Positions 1 through 6,791 of a DNA stretch of 8,669 nucleotides are shown piece by piece. Made by a program: the position numbers and the translations under genes. The notes beneath the pieces were generated by a model. The model searched no databases and was not told where the DNA came from. It saw only the letters and a program-made list of their open reading frames with translations. The DNA comes from an uncultured Clostridia bacterium. GTDB lineage: Bacteria > Bacillota > Clostridia > Christensenellales > Aristaeellaceae. The DNA is taken from assembly GCA_946496415.1 (NCBI GenBank), contig CAMMGP010000035.1, forward strand, positions 1-8,669, given 5' to 3'. Each line of letters starts with the position of its first letter. The stretch's first letter is position 1.

Positions 1-812
1 GCGGCCTCCACGGTGAAGGTGGGCACGAAGCCGCGCTCGACGATGAGGTCGTAGACCTTCTGGGTGTAGACGCAGCTTTCCAGCGCCTTGACGAAGTCCG
101 CCTCGGCGTTCTCCGGCTTGACGGCGAAGACGTTGACGTAGGACTGGCCGGCGAGGCTGTCGGCGGTCTCGGCGTAGGCGGCGTCGGTGTTGGGGTTGAG
201 GCCGGCGAGGGCGGCGTTGTTGCCGTTGATGACGGCGAAGGCCACGTCGCCGCGCAGGCCGGGGATGAGTTCGGCGTTGGCCTCGTAGAACTCAAGGCCG
301 TTGGGGTTGAGATCGCCGGTGATGTCGTCCGGGGTGACGACGCTCTCCAGCGTGGTTCCCTCGGGCACGGAGATGAGGCCGGCGTCGGCCAGCAGCAGGA
401 AGGCGCGGGTCATGTTGGTGGGGTCGTTGGGCACGGCGATGGCGTCGCCCTCGGCGATCTCGTCCAGAGAGGTCTTGGTGCCGGGATAGATGCCCATGGG
501 CTCAAAGTGGGTGGGAATGACGGCGACAAGCTGCTCCTCCTCGGAGACGGAGGCGTTGTAGCCGTCCAGATAGGGGATGTGCTGGAAGAAGTTGATCATC
601 ACGTCTCCGCCGGCGACGGCCGGGTTCTCGGTGACGTAGTCCGTGACCTCGATCAGCTCCAGCTCATAGCCGGCAGCGGCAAGGTCTTCCTCAATGAGGC
701 GGACGACCTCCGCGTGCGGGCTGGGCGTGGCGATAACGGACAGCGTCTCGGCCATGGCGCAGCCGGTGAAGGCGAGCGCGAGCACCAGCAGGGCGGTAAA
801 CAGTTTCTTCAT
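1..812 (-). CDS. metQ: Methionine-binding lipoprotein of the MetNIQ importer (3' end missing)
   Basis: This is the substrate-binding subunit of a D/L-methionine ABC importer (NlpA/MetQ family), acting outside the membrane and delivering methionine to MetI/MetN. 270 residues are visible; the reading frame is still open at the window edge, and by family length only about ten residues are missing. Residues 1-18 (MKKLFTALLVLALAFTGC) form a lipoprotein-type signal with FTGC as lipobox; an alternative signal peptidase I site (AMA before E22) lies right behind it. Family landmarks follow: PHAEV at 32-36, DYV at 58-60, NFFQHIPYLDGYN at 74-86, HFEPMGIY at 102-109, and IAVPNDPTN at 125-133. The start is set by AGGAGG seven bases upstream. 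It is third in the operon, 59 bp after metI, and shares their strand. The neighbours and the motifs agree, so the assignment is firm. Confidence 0.95.
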   Translation of the reverse strand, partial: MKKLFTALLVLALAFTGCAMAETLSVIATPSPHAEVVRLIEEDLAAAGYELELIEVTDYVTENPAVAGGDVMINFFQHIPYLDGYNASVSEEEQLVAVIPTHFEPMGIYPGTKTSLDEIAEGDAIAVPNDPTNMTRAFLLLADAGLISVPEGTTLESVVTPDDITGDLNPNGLEFYEANAELIPGLRGDVAFAVINGNNAALAGLNPNTDAAYAETADSLAGQSYVNVFAVKPENAEADFVKALESCVYTQKVYDLIVERGFVPTFTVEA

Positions 813-871
813 GGGGACTCCTCCTTTTGAAAATGGGGTCGGGTATGGGGTCGGGCCGCAGCCCGGGACCG

Positions 872-1518
872 TCAGCGGATGCGGTGGTCGAACTTGCGGG
901 TGAAGTAGGAACCGAGCATGGTGATGATCTGCACGAGGATCACCAGGACGATGCTGGCCGCGTACATGACGTCGTACTGCCGGAGGTTGAGGCCGCGGGT
1001 GATGGCCAGAGCGCCCAAACCGCCGCCGCCCGCGGCGCTGGCCATGGCGGTGTAGCCGAGGATGGTGGTCATGCAGATGGCGAAGCCGTTGATCAGCGAG
1101 GGCATGGCCTCGGGGATGAGTACCTTGCGCACGATCTGGAAGGTGCTTGAGCCCATGGACTGGGCGGCTTCGATGATGCCGTTGTCCACCTCGTTGAAGC
1201 TGCCCTCCACCATGCGCGCCACGTAGGGGAAGGCGCTCACCGTCAGGGGGAAGATCACCGAGACGGTGCCGATGGCGCGGCCCATGACCACGCGCGTCAC
1301 CGGGAAGAGCATGGCCAAAAGGATGATGAAGGGGATGGAGCGCAGAAAGTTGACGATGGCGCCGGCCACGGCGTTGAACGTGGGCATGGGGCGGATGCCG
1401 CCGCGCCGGGTGATGACGAGCAGAACGCCCAGCGGCAGGCCGATGATGTAGCTGATAAGTGTGGAAGGCAGCGTCATTTGCAGCGTTTCCGCCAGCGCCT
1501 CCCAGATCTGGTTCCAAT

Positions 1519-1522
<4 letters not shown>
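872..1522 (-). CDS. metI: Methionine ABC transporter permease MetI
   Basis: This is the membrane subunit of the methionine importer, forming the channel with a partner MetI and docking on MetN. The 216-residue product matches the usual MetI length. It begins MNWNQIWEALAETLQMTLPS and carries about five hydrophobic segments (roughly residues 20-37, 52-74, 84-104, 143-165 and 186-206). The cytoplasmic EAA loop, which contacts the ATPase, is at about 118-140 (EAAQSMGSS through VLIPEAMPS). The longer open frame reaching upstream to 1684 was not used. The ATG at 1522 has an AAGGAGG ten bases ahead, and its ATGA overlaps the metN stop codon, which indicates translational coupling. The downstream gene is metQ. 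Nothing is broken or odd in it. Confidence 0.96.
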
Positions 1523-2529
<1,007 letters not shown>

Positions 2530-2550
2530 GATCTGTTCATCCTTTCCCAC

Positions 2551-2590
2551 TCTGCAATACAAAAGCCGCTCCGCATGATTGCGAAGCGGC
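2551..2590 (-). terminator. Intrinsic terminator/attenuator in the metNIQ leader
   Basis: On the minus strand the arms GCCGCTTCGC and GCGGAGCGGC (2590-2581 and 2574-2565) form a 10-bp stem with one G-U pair and a six-base loop, followed directly by TTTTGTATT. It lies after the promoter and leader ORF and only about 30 bases before the metN start, so it can only serve as a conditional terminator for metNIQ. The T-tract is short (four Ts, then mixed), so termination may be partial. Confidence 0.8.
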
Positions 2591-2657
2591 AGAGATCCAC
2601 GATTCCTCAGCGAATATCCGGCAACACAAATCACACGCGAAGGCAGCCTGCGCGCTT
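2584..2657 (-). promoter_or_regulatory. Candidate antiterminator pairing overlapping the leader ORF
   Basis: The leader RNA segment AAGCGCGCAG (2657-2648, leader codons 10-13) can pair with CTGCCGCTT (2592-2584), giving nine base pairs with one bulged C. The second segment contains most of the 5' arm of the terminator, so the two structures exclude each other. The same leader codons can also fold on themselves (CGCG-AGG with CCT-CGCG around a CTG loop). The pairing is seen in the sequence; its role in antitermination is inferred. Confidence 0.55.
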
Positions 2658-2684
2658 GGACATTCGCATGGCAAACTGCTTCAT
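2631..2684 (-). CDS. 17-codon leader peptide ahead of metN
   Basis: A short ORF, MKQFAMRMSKRAGCLRV, starts 42 bases or so after the predicted transcription start and ends 40 bases before the attenuator hairpin. It has one of the best ribosome binding sites in the window (GAAGGAGGG, seven bases before the ATG). Besides the initiator it has Met at positions 6 and 8 and a single Cys at 14. A ribosome waiting at Met6 would leave codons 10-13 free to pair with the terminator arm, while a ribosome finishing at the stop codon would cover part of them. That favours a role as a sensor of charged Met-tRNA or translation rate rather than as a functional peptide. I do not recognise it as a named leader-peptide family. 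Confidence 0.75.
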   Translation of the reverse strand: MKQFAMRMSKRAGCLRV

Positions 2685-2732
2685 CGTGCAACCCTCCTTC
2701 GTATGATGCCGTGTAAAGGAACGATTGTGGAT

Positions 2733-2761
2733 ATTATAGCGCCTCCCCGTGCAAAAGTCAA
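2733..2761 (-). promoter_or_regulatory. Sigma-A type promoter of metNIQ
   Basis: The minus strand reads TTGACT (2761-2756), a 17-base spacer, and a perfect TATAAT (2738-2733). Transcription would begin near 2726, giving a leader of about 200 nt before metN that contains the 17-codon ORF and the attenuator. The match is near consensus, as expected when control happens downstream by attenuation. Confidence 0.9.
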
Positions 2762-2956
2762 CCGTTTCCGGCAGGATCGCGGCGAAAAGGCGGCGATTTA
2801 ATCAAAGGATTACAATTTGCTCGCAGAAAGGGGCGGTTTCCTCTCCGCCCTCTCCCCCGCCGCTTTCCCGCGCGCTCGATCCCGAAGGAACTGCCGTGCA
2901 AAGACGCGCGCTTTGAGGGTGCGGAAATTGTTTTGCGATATTTTTTAAGAAATCCA
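2762..2956. other. Divergent intergenic region with one GC-rich inverted repeat
   Basis: No gene is supported here. The segment lies between the two outward-facing promoters. GGGCGG (2831-2836) and CCGCCC (2845-2850) form a perfect 6-bp inverted repeat with an eight-base loop, with no T-tract on either side, so a terminator is unlikely. The last 30 bases (about 2925-2956) are rich in A and T (GATATTTTTTAAGAAA) and could act as an UP element for the rightward promoter. Nothing else was recognised. Confidence 0.5.
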
Positions 2957-2985
2957 TTGACAAGCGCATATTTTCATGCTATTAT
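2957..2985 (+). promoter_or_regulatory. Sigma-A type promoter of the sugar ABC operon
   Basis: TTGACA (2957-2962), a 17-base spacer and TATTAT (2980-2985) give a near-consensus promoter, with an AT-rich stretch just upstream. The start of transcription would fall near 2992, at the small palindrome TATGCATA (2987-2994). The first gene starts only at 3222, so the mRNA leader is about 230 nt. Confidence 0.88.
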
Positions 2986-3097
2986 TTATGCATAGATGCT
3001 GATTATTTTAAGTTCAAACGTCAATTTCGGACGAACCATTTGCACATCCCCCGCCGCATCTTACCGCGCTTTGAGAAGTACAACCGGACAACCGCCC

Positions 3098-3134
3098 AGA
3101 ACGATGGAAAATGGTTTCTCGTTTTTCTTTTTTC
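3098..3134 (+). terminator. Possible attenuator hairpin in the sugar operon leader
   Basis: AGAACGA (3098-3104), a TG bulge and GAAA (3107-3110) can pair with TTTC (3115-3118) and TCGTTTT (3119-3125) around an ATGG loop, with a T-rich run after it (T with single Cs, to 3134). The stem is AU-rich and bulged, so it is weaker than the other hairpins here. Its position midway along a long 5' leader would suit an attenuator, but no sensor element was recognised. Confidence 0.3.
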
Positions 3135-3179
3135 TCCTTTGAGCAAACGATTGCGCGCATTGTGTCTCTGTTGTATCCA

Positions 3180-3200
3180 TTCGGAACGAAACGTTCCGAA
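3180..3200 (+). promoter_or_regulatory. Perfect 9-bp inverted repeat before the binding-protein gene
   Basis: TTCGGAACG-AAA-CGTTCCGAA is a perfect inverted repeat ending seven bases before the GAGGAGGAG ribosome binding site. As RNA it would form a tight stem with a three-base loop next to the binding site. As DNA it has AACG/CGTT half-sites reminiscent of LacI-family operators, though the three-base centre is not typical of them. It is about 190 bp downstream of the promoter, which leaves both readings open. Confidence 0.6.
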
Positions 3201-3221
3201 AAAATAGAGGAGGAGCATACG

Positions 3222-4259
3222 ATGAAGAAGGTTCTGACGATTTTGTTGACGCTTGCCCTTTGCCTGTCGCTGTTTGTGGTCGCCGCTGCGGAAGAAGACG
3301 ACCCCATCGTGATCGGCCAGGTATTCTGGGGCCTGCACGACTCCTACCAGCATGCCCATCAGGTGCAGACACAGAAATACTGCGACGAGTTGGGCATCGA
3401 GTACATTCCCATTGACGGCCAGATGAAGCCGGAAGTGCAGGCGGCGGGCATGGAAGACCTGATCGCCCGCGGCGTGGACGGCATCATCTGCCAGGCCTAC
3501 GATCAGGCTTCGATGGAGTTGTCCATCCAGGCCGCGCAGGACGCGGGCATCCCGGTTGTCTCGTTCGTGAACGTGTCCTCCGGCGATGTGCTCTATCCCT
3601 CCGTGGAGATGGCCGAGGAGGCGGGCGCCATTGAGATGGGACGCATCGTCGGCGAAAAGTTCAAGGAGAACTTCCCCGACACCAACGTCAAGCTGGTCAC
3701 CATCAGCGATCCTTCGGTGGAATGGGCGCACAATCAGCGCACGATGGCCTTTGTGCGCGGCCTGCAGGAAGTGTTCCCGGATCTTGAGCATGTGTTCAAC
3801 GGCGGCAAGTCCGATCGTGAGATCGCCTACTCCACCGTGGAAGACGTGTTGCAGCGCGATCCTGAGGTCAACGTGATCTTCGGTTACGACGCGGAGAACG
3901 GCCTGGGCGCCATCGCCGCGCTGGAGGCCTCCGGCCGTGGCCAGGCGGAGGACTACGTCTGCAAAACGGAAATGGTCGTTTCCGTGGACGGCTCCACCGA
4001 CGAGATCCTCAAGGTCATGGATCCGAATTCCTCCTATGTGGCTACGCTGGCCCTGCGGCCGAGCGAGAACGCCCGCGCCTGCGTGGACATGATGCTCAAG
4101 GTCATCAACGGCGAAATTGACATGTACGACACCACCCAGAACGTCAAGATCCCCTCGTTCGTCATCGACTGCTGGAACATGGACATCGCCAGCACCGAGC
4201 AGTTCATGCTGGAAGAGTGGGAGATCGAGATCGACATCGCGGCCGAGTTGGGCCTGTAA
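3222..4259 (+). CDS. Sugar ABC transporter substrate-binding protein (RbsB-like)
   Basis: This is a ribose/galactose-type binding protein (Peripla_BP_4 fold), 345 residues, which captures a sugar outside the membrane and hands it to the permease encoded downstream. Residues 1-23 are a signal peptide (MKKVLTILLTLALCLSLFVV, then AAA before E24). Cys14 lies in LALC, which is a poor lipobox, so cleavage by signal peptidase I is more likely. Recognisable segments are IGQVFWGLHDSY at 31-42, GVDGIICQAYD at 84-94, GIPVVSFVNV at 109-118, NQRTMAFVRGL at 171-181, and IFGYDAENGLGAIAAL at 219-234. The start is chosen because GAGGAGGAG lies just ahead and the signal peptide begins there; the frame is open upstream to 3111 without a good site. 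The substrate cannot be read from the sequence. It is first in the operon. Confidence 0.93.
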   Translation: MKKVLTILLTLALCLSLFVVAAAEEDDPIVIGQVFWGLHDSYQHAHQVQTQKYCDELGIEYIPIDGQMKPEVQAAGMEDLIARGVDGIICQAYDQASMELSIQAAQDAGIPVVSFVNVSSGDVLYPSVEMAEEAGAIEMGRIVGEKFKENFPDTNVKLVTISDPSVEWAHNQRTMAFVRGLQEVFPDLEHVFNGGKSDREIAYSTVEDVLQRDPEVNVIFGYDAENGLGAIAALEASGRGQAEDYVCKTEMVVSVDGSTDEILKVMDPNSSYVATLALRPSENARACVDMMLKVINGEIDMYDTTQNVKIPSFVIDCWNMDIASTEQFMLEEWEIEIDIAAELGL

Positions 4260-4281
4260 GGCCGGCGGCGTTCCGGAAACT

Positions 4282-4310
4282 CGCCAAGGGAAGCCACGCT
4301 TCCCTTGGCG
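4282..4310 (+). other. 12-bp perfect stem-loop between binding-protein and ATPase genes
   Basis: CGCCAAGGGAAG and CTTCCCTTGGCG form a perfect 12-bp stem around a five-base loop CCACG. No T-tract follows, so it is not a standard terminator. In binding-protein operons, stem-loops in this position commonly protect the upstream mRNA from 3' exonucleases and raise binding-protein yield over the membrane parts. That role is inferred from position. Confidence 0.8.
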
Positions 4311-4329
4311 CTGTTGAATGGAGGATGCA

Positions 4330-5826
4330 ATGCACAGCAACGATTATATTTTGGAAATGCGGGGAATTGTAAAGCGATATCCCGGCGTGATGGCGCTCAA
4401 GGGCGTGGATTTCGCCGTGCAGCGCAACACGGTGCATTGCCTGGTCGGGGAGAACGGCGCGGGAAAATCCACGCTGATCAAGATCCTCACCGGCGTGGAA
4501 AGGATGACGGAGGGCTCGATCACGCTGGATGGAAGGCCTTACGCGGGCAGAAACGTGCGAGAGGCCATGAACGCCGGCATCAGCACCGTTTATCAGGAGT
4601 TAAACATCGTAAACCAGCTCACCGTGGCCGAAAATCTCACGCTGGGGCGCGAGAGCAACCGTTTCGGCGTGCTCAAAAGCAATCCGCAGGAGCGGTCGTT
4701 TTCCATGCTCCGGGAATTTGCCCCGGACGTGCCCCTCAACCGGCCGGTATCGCGGCTCAGCTTTGCGGAAAAGCAGCTGCTGGAGATCGTCAAGGCGGTC
4801 AGCACGGACGCGAAGCTGGTCATTATGGACGAGCCGACAGCGGCGCTGTCCAAGCGCGAATCCGAGCGGCTCTATGAGGTCGTGCGCAAGCTGAAGGCGC
4901 GCGGCATCACAGTGATCTACATATCGCATGTGCTCGACGATATATTTACCATCGGCGACGAAGTCACCGCCCTGCGCGACGGCAATATCGTCGGCACGCG
5001 CGCGGTGGAGAGCACCACGCGCGAGGAATTGGTGGAAATGATGGTGGGCAAGGTCGTGCACAGCGGCTATTCCACCGACGGCCGCACGCCCGGCGACGTG
5101 CTTCTGGAGGCGCGCGATCTTTCCACGCGCTCGGTGCACGCGCTGAACTTCACGCTCAAAAAGGGCGAGATCCTTGGTTTTTACGGCCTGCGCGGCGGGG
5201 GCAAGAGCGAAACGGCGCGGGCGCTGTTCGGTCTGGACCGCCTGACCGGCGGACAGCTGCTGATCGAGGGCAAAAACGTGAAAATCCGCAATCCCCAGCA
5301 GGCCATGCGCCTGGGGTTGGCGATGGTGCCGGAAGAGCGCCTCAGCGAGGGCCTGTTTATGAAGCTCTCCGTATCGGACAATATCGCGGTCACCAATTAT
5401 AAAAACACCAGCCGCCTCTGCGTGGTCAACGAAAAGAACAAGGACGCCATCGCCGAAAAGTACGCCCACGATCTCAACATCAAATTGCACAGCATCCGCC
5501 AGCGGGCGAGCACGCTCTCCGGCGGGAACCAGCAGAAGGTCGTCATCTCCAAGTGCCTGAACGCGCGGACGCGGGTTCTGATGCTGGATGAACCCAGCCG
5601 CGGCATCGACGTGGGCGCCAAGGAGGAGATCTATGCCATCATTCGCCAGTTGGCGGGCCAGGGCGTGGGAATTCTGGTGTTCTCCTCGGAATATGAGGAG
5701 ATTGCCGCCCTGTGCGACCGCGTGGCGCTGATGCTCAACGGCGAGATCATCGCCATGCGCAAAAACAGCGAACTGGACACGCGGGAGGTGCACATCCTCA
5801 CGATGGGCAAAGGAGACAAAGCATGA
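4330..5826 (+). CDS. Sugar ABC transporter ATPase with two ATP-binding domains (RbsA/MglA-like)
   Basis: This is the energising subunit of the sugar importer, 498 residues with two ATPase domains in one chain, as usual for the ribose/galactose group. The N-terminal half has Walker A GENGAGKS (40-47), Q-loop YQELN (88-92), a divergent signature LSFAE (143-147), Walker B LVIMDEP (163-169) and His200. The C-terminal half has GLRGGGKSE (286-294), signature LSGGN (396-400), Walker B VLMLDEPSRGID (416-427) and SSE (452-454) in place of the switch histidine. The P-loop of the second half is usually altered to an Arg form in this family; here it keeps Lys. The start at 4330 is chosen because GGAGG lies five bases ahead; an ATG at 4318 has no such site. 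Its stop overlaps the permease start. Confidence 0.95.
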   Translation: MHSNDYILEMRGIVKRYPGVMALKGVDFAVQRNTVHCLVGENGAGKSTLIKILTGVERMTEGSITLDGRPYAGRNVREAMNAGISTVYQELNIVNQLTVAENLTLGRESNRFGVLKSNPQERSFSMLREFAPDVPLNRPVSRLSFAEKQLLEIVKAVSTDAKLVIMDEPTAALSKRESERLYEVVRKLKARGITVIYISHVLDDIFTIGDEVTALRDGNIVGTRAVESTTREELVEMMVGKVVHSGYSTDGRTPGDVLLEARDLSTRSVHALNFTLKKGEILGFYGLRGGGKSETARALFGLDRLTGGQLLIEGKNVKIRNPQQAMRLGLAMVPEERLSEGLFMKLSVSDNIAVTNYKNTSRLCVVNEKNKDAIAEKYAHDLNIKLHSIRQRASTLSGGNQQKVVISKCLNARTRVLMLDEPSRGIDVGAKEEIYAIIRQLAGQGVGILVFSSEYEEIAALCDRVALMLNGEIIAMRKNSELDTREVHILTMGKGDKA

Positions 5827-6779
5827 TGCGAGCAAAGAAATTCGATAAAGCAAATTATCAGAGGCTGGTGATCGTCGGCGTGCTGCTGGTGATCATGCTG
5901 GCGCTGACGGTGCTGTCCGACCGGTTCCTGACCATCGACAACATCACCAACGTGCTGCGGCAGCAGGTGGCCACCGTGATCGCCGGCTGCGCGGTGACGC
6001 TGCTGATGGTATCGGGCAATTTTGACCTGTCCATCGGCTCGATCATGGCCATCGCCGGCTCGATGACGGCCATATTCGTGACCTGGGGCATGCCCGTCGC
6101 CGTGGCCGTGCTCATCGCCGTGCTCATCGGCACGGTGGTCGGCGTAATCAACGGCCTGCTGGTCATCCTGCTGGACGTGCCATCCATCATCGCCACATTG
6201 GGCACAATGTACGCCGTGCGCGGCGCGGCCTGGGTCATCACCGGCGGCAATTCCGTCAGTCGCGGCCTTTCCCGCGATTTCACGGTGCTGGGCCGCGGCT
6301 ATGTGGGGCCGATCCCCCTGTGCCTGCTGATCACCGCGATCATCTTCCTGCTGTTTTTCTTCATCCAGCACAAAACGCTGCTGGGCAAATACGCCTTCGC
6401 CATCGGCGGCAACCGCCGCACCGCGCTGCTGAGCGGCATCAACGTGCGCCGTGTGGGCGTGGCGCTCTATGTGCTGGTGGGCGCGCTCTCGGCTTTTGCC
6501 GGCTCGATGACGGCCTCCCGCCTGGGCGTGGGCAACGCCAACATCGGCGACGGGTTCGAGTTCGATGTTGTGGTGGCGGTCGTTCTGGGCGGCACGAGCC
6601 TGGACGGCGGCGAAGGCTCGGTGTTCGGCATGCTTATCGGCGCGCTGATCGTGGGCTTCATCGCCAACGGCCTCAACCTCATGGGCGTGTATTCCTTCTA
6701 TCAGGAGATCGTCAAGGGCGTGGTGCTGGTGGGCGCCGTGCTGCTCGACCGCGTGCTGCAAAGGCGGCTTCAGGCATAA
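5823..6779 (+). CDS. Sugar ABC transporter permease (RbsC-like)
   Basis: This is a membrane permease of the BPD_transp_2 family, 318 residues, forming the sugar channel, presumably as a homodimer since the operon has only one permease gene. Hydrophobic segments cover most of the chain (for example 14-31, 48-64, 91-119, 164-181, 211-228 and 263-283). Family landmarks are SGNFDLSIGSIMAIAG (64-79), AIGGNRRTALLSGINVRRVG (193-212), VVLGGTSLDGGEGSVFG (253-269) and NGLNLMGV (282-289). Two adjacent ATGs (5823 and 5826) could start it. AGGAGA six bases before the first, and its ATGA overlap with the ATPase stop codon, support 5823. The next gene begins only 12 bp after its TAA. Confidence 0.95.
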   Translation: MMRAKKFDKANYQRLVIVGVLLVIMLALTVLSDRFLTIDNITNVLRQQVATVIAGCAVTLLMVSGNFDLSIGSIMAIAGSMTAIFVTWGMPVAVAVLIAVLIGTVVGVINGLLVILLDVPSIIATLGTMYAVRGAAWVITGGNSVSRGLSRDFTVLGRGYVGPIPLCLLITAIIFLLFFFIQHKTLLGKYAFAIGGNRRTALLSGINVRRVGVALYVLVGALSAFAGSMTASRLGVGNANIGDGFEFDVVVAVVLGGTSLDGGEGSVFGMLIGALIVGFIANGLNLMGVYSFYQEIVKGVVLVGAVLLDRVLQRRLQA

Positions 6780-6791
6780 GGAGGCTTGCGC

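Noticed and set aside
2530..2691. Upstream extension of metN to an ATG at 2691
   Set aside because: The extension runs through the attenuator hairpin and overlaps the leader ORF in another frame; its residues do not resemble MetN, and the GTG at 2529 gives the normal family N-terminus.
2530..2730. S-box (SAM) or T-box riboswitch ahead of metN
   Set aside because: I looked for these because they are usual for methionine genes, but saw no T-box sequence and no S-box core; a short leader ORF and simple hairpin occupy the space. A covariance search would settle it.
3111..3221. N-terminal extension of the sugar-binding protein from ATG 3111
   Set aside because: It would put 37 residues before an evident signal peptide, and the strong GAGGAGGAG site lies just before 3222.
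3021..4340. Minus-strand open frame of 439 codons opposite the binding-protein gene
   Set aside because: It is an antisense shadow; no ribosome binding site, no recognisable domain, and it crosses the promoter leader and the intergenic stem-loop.
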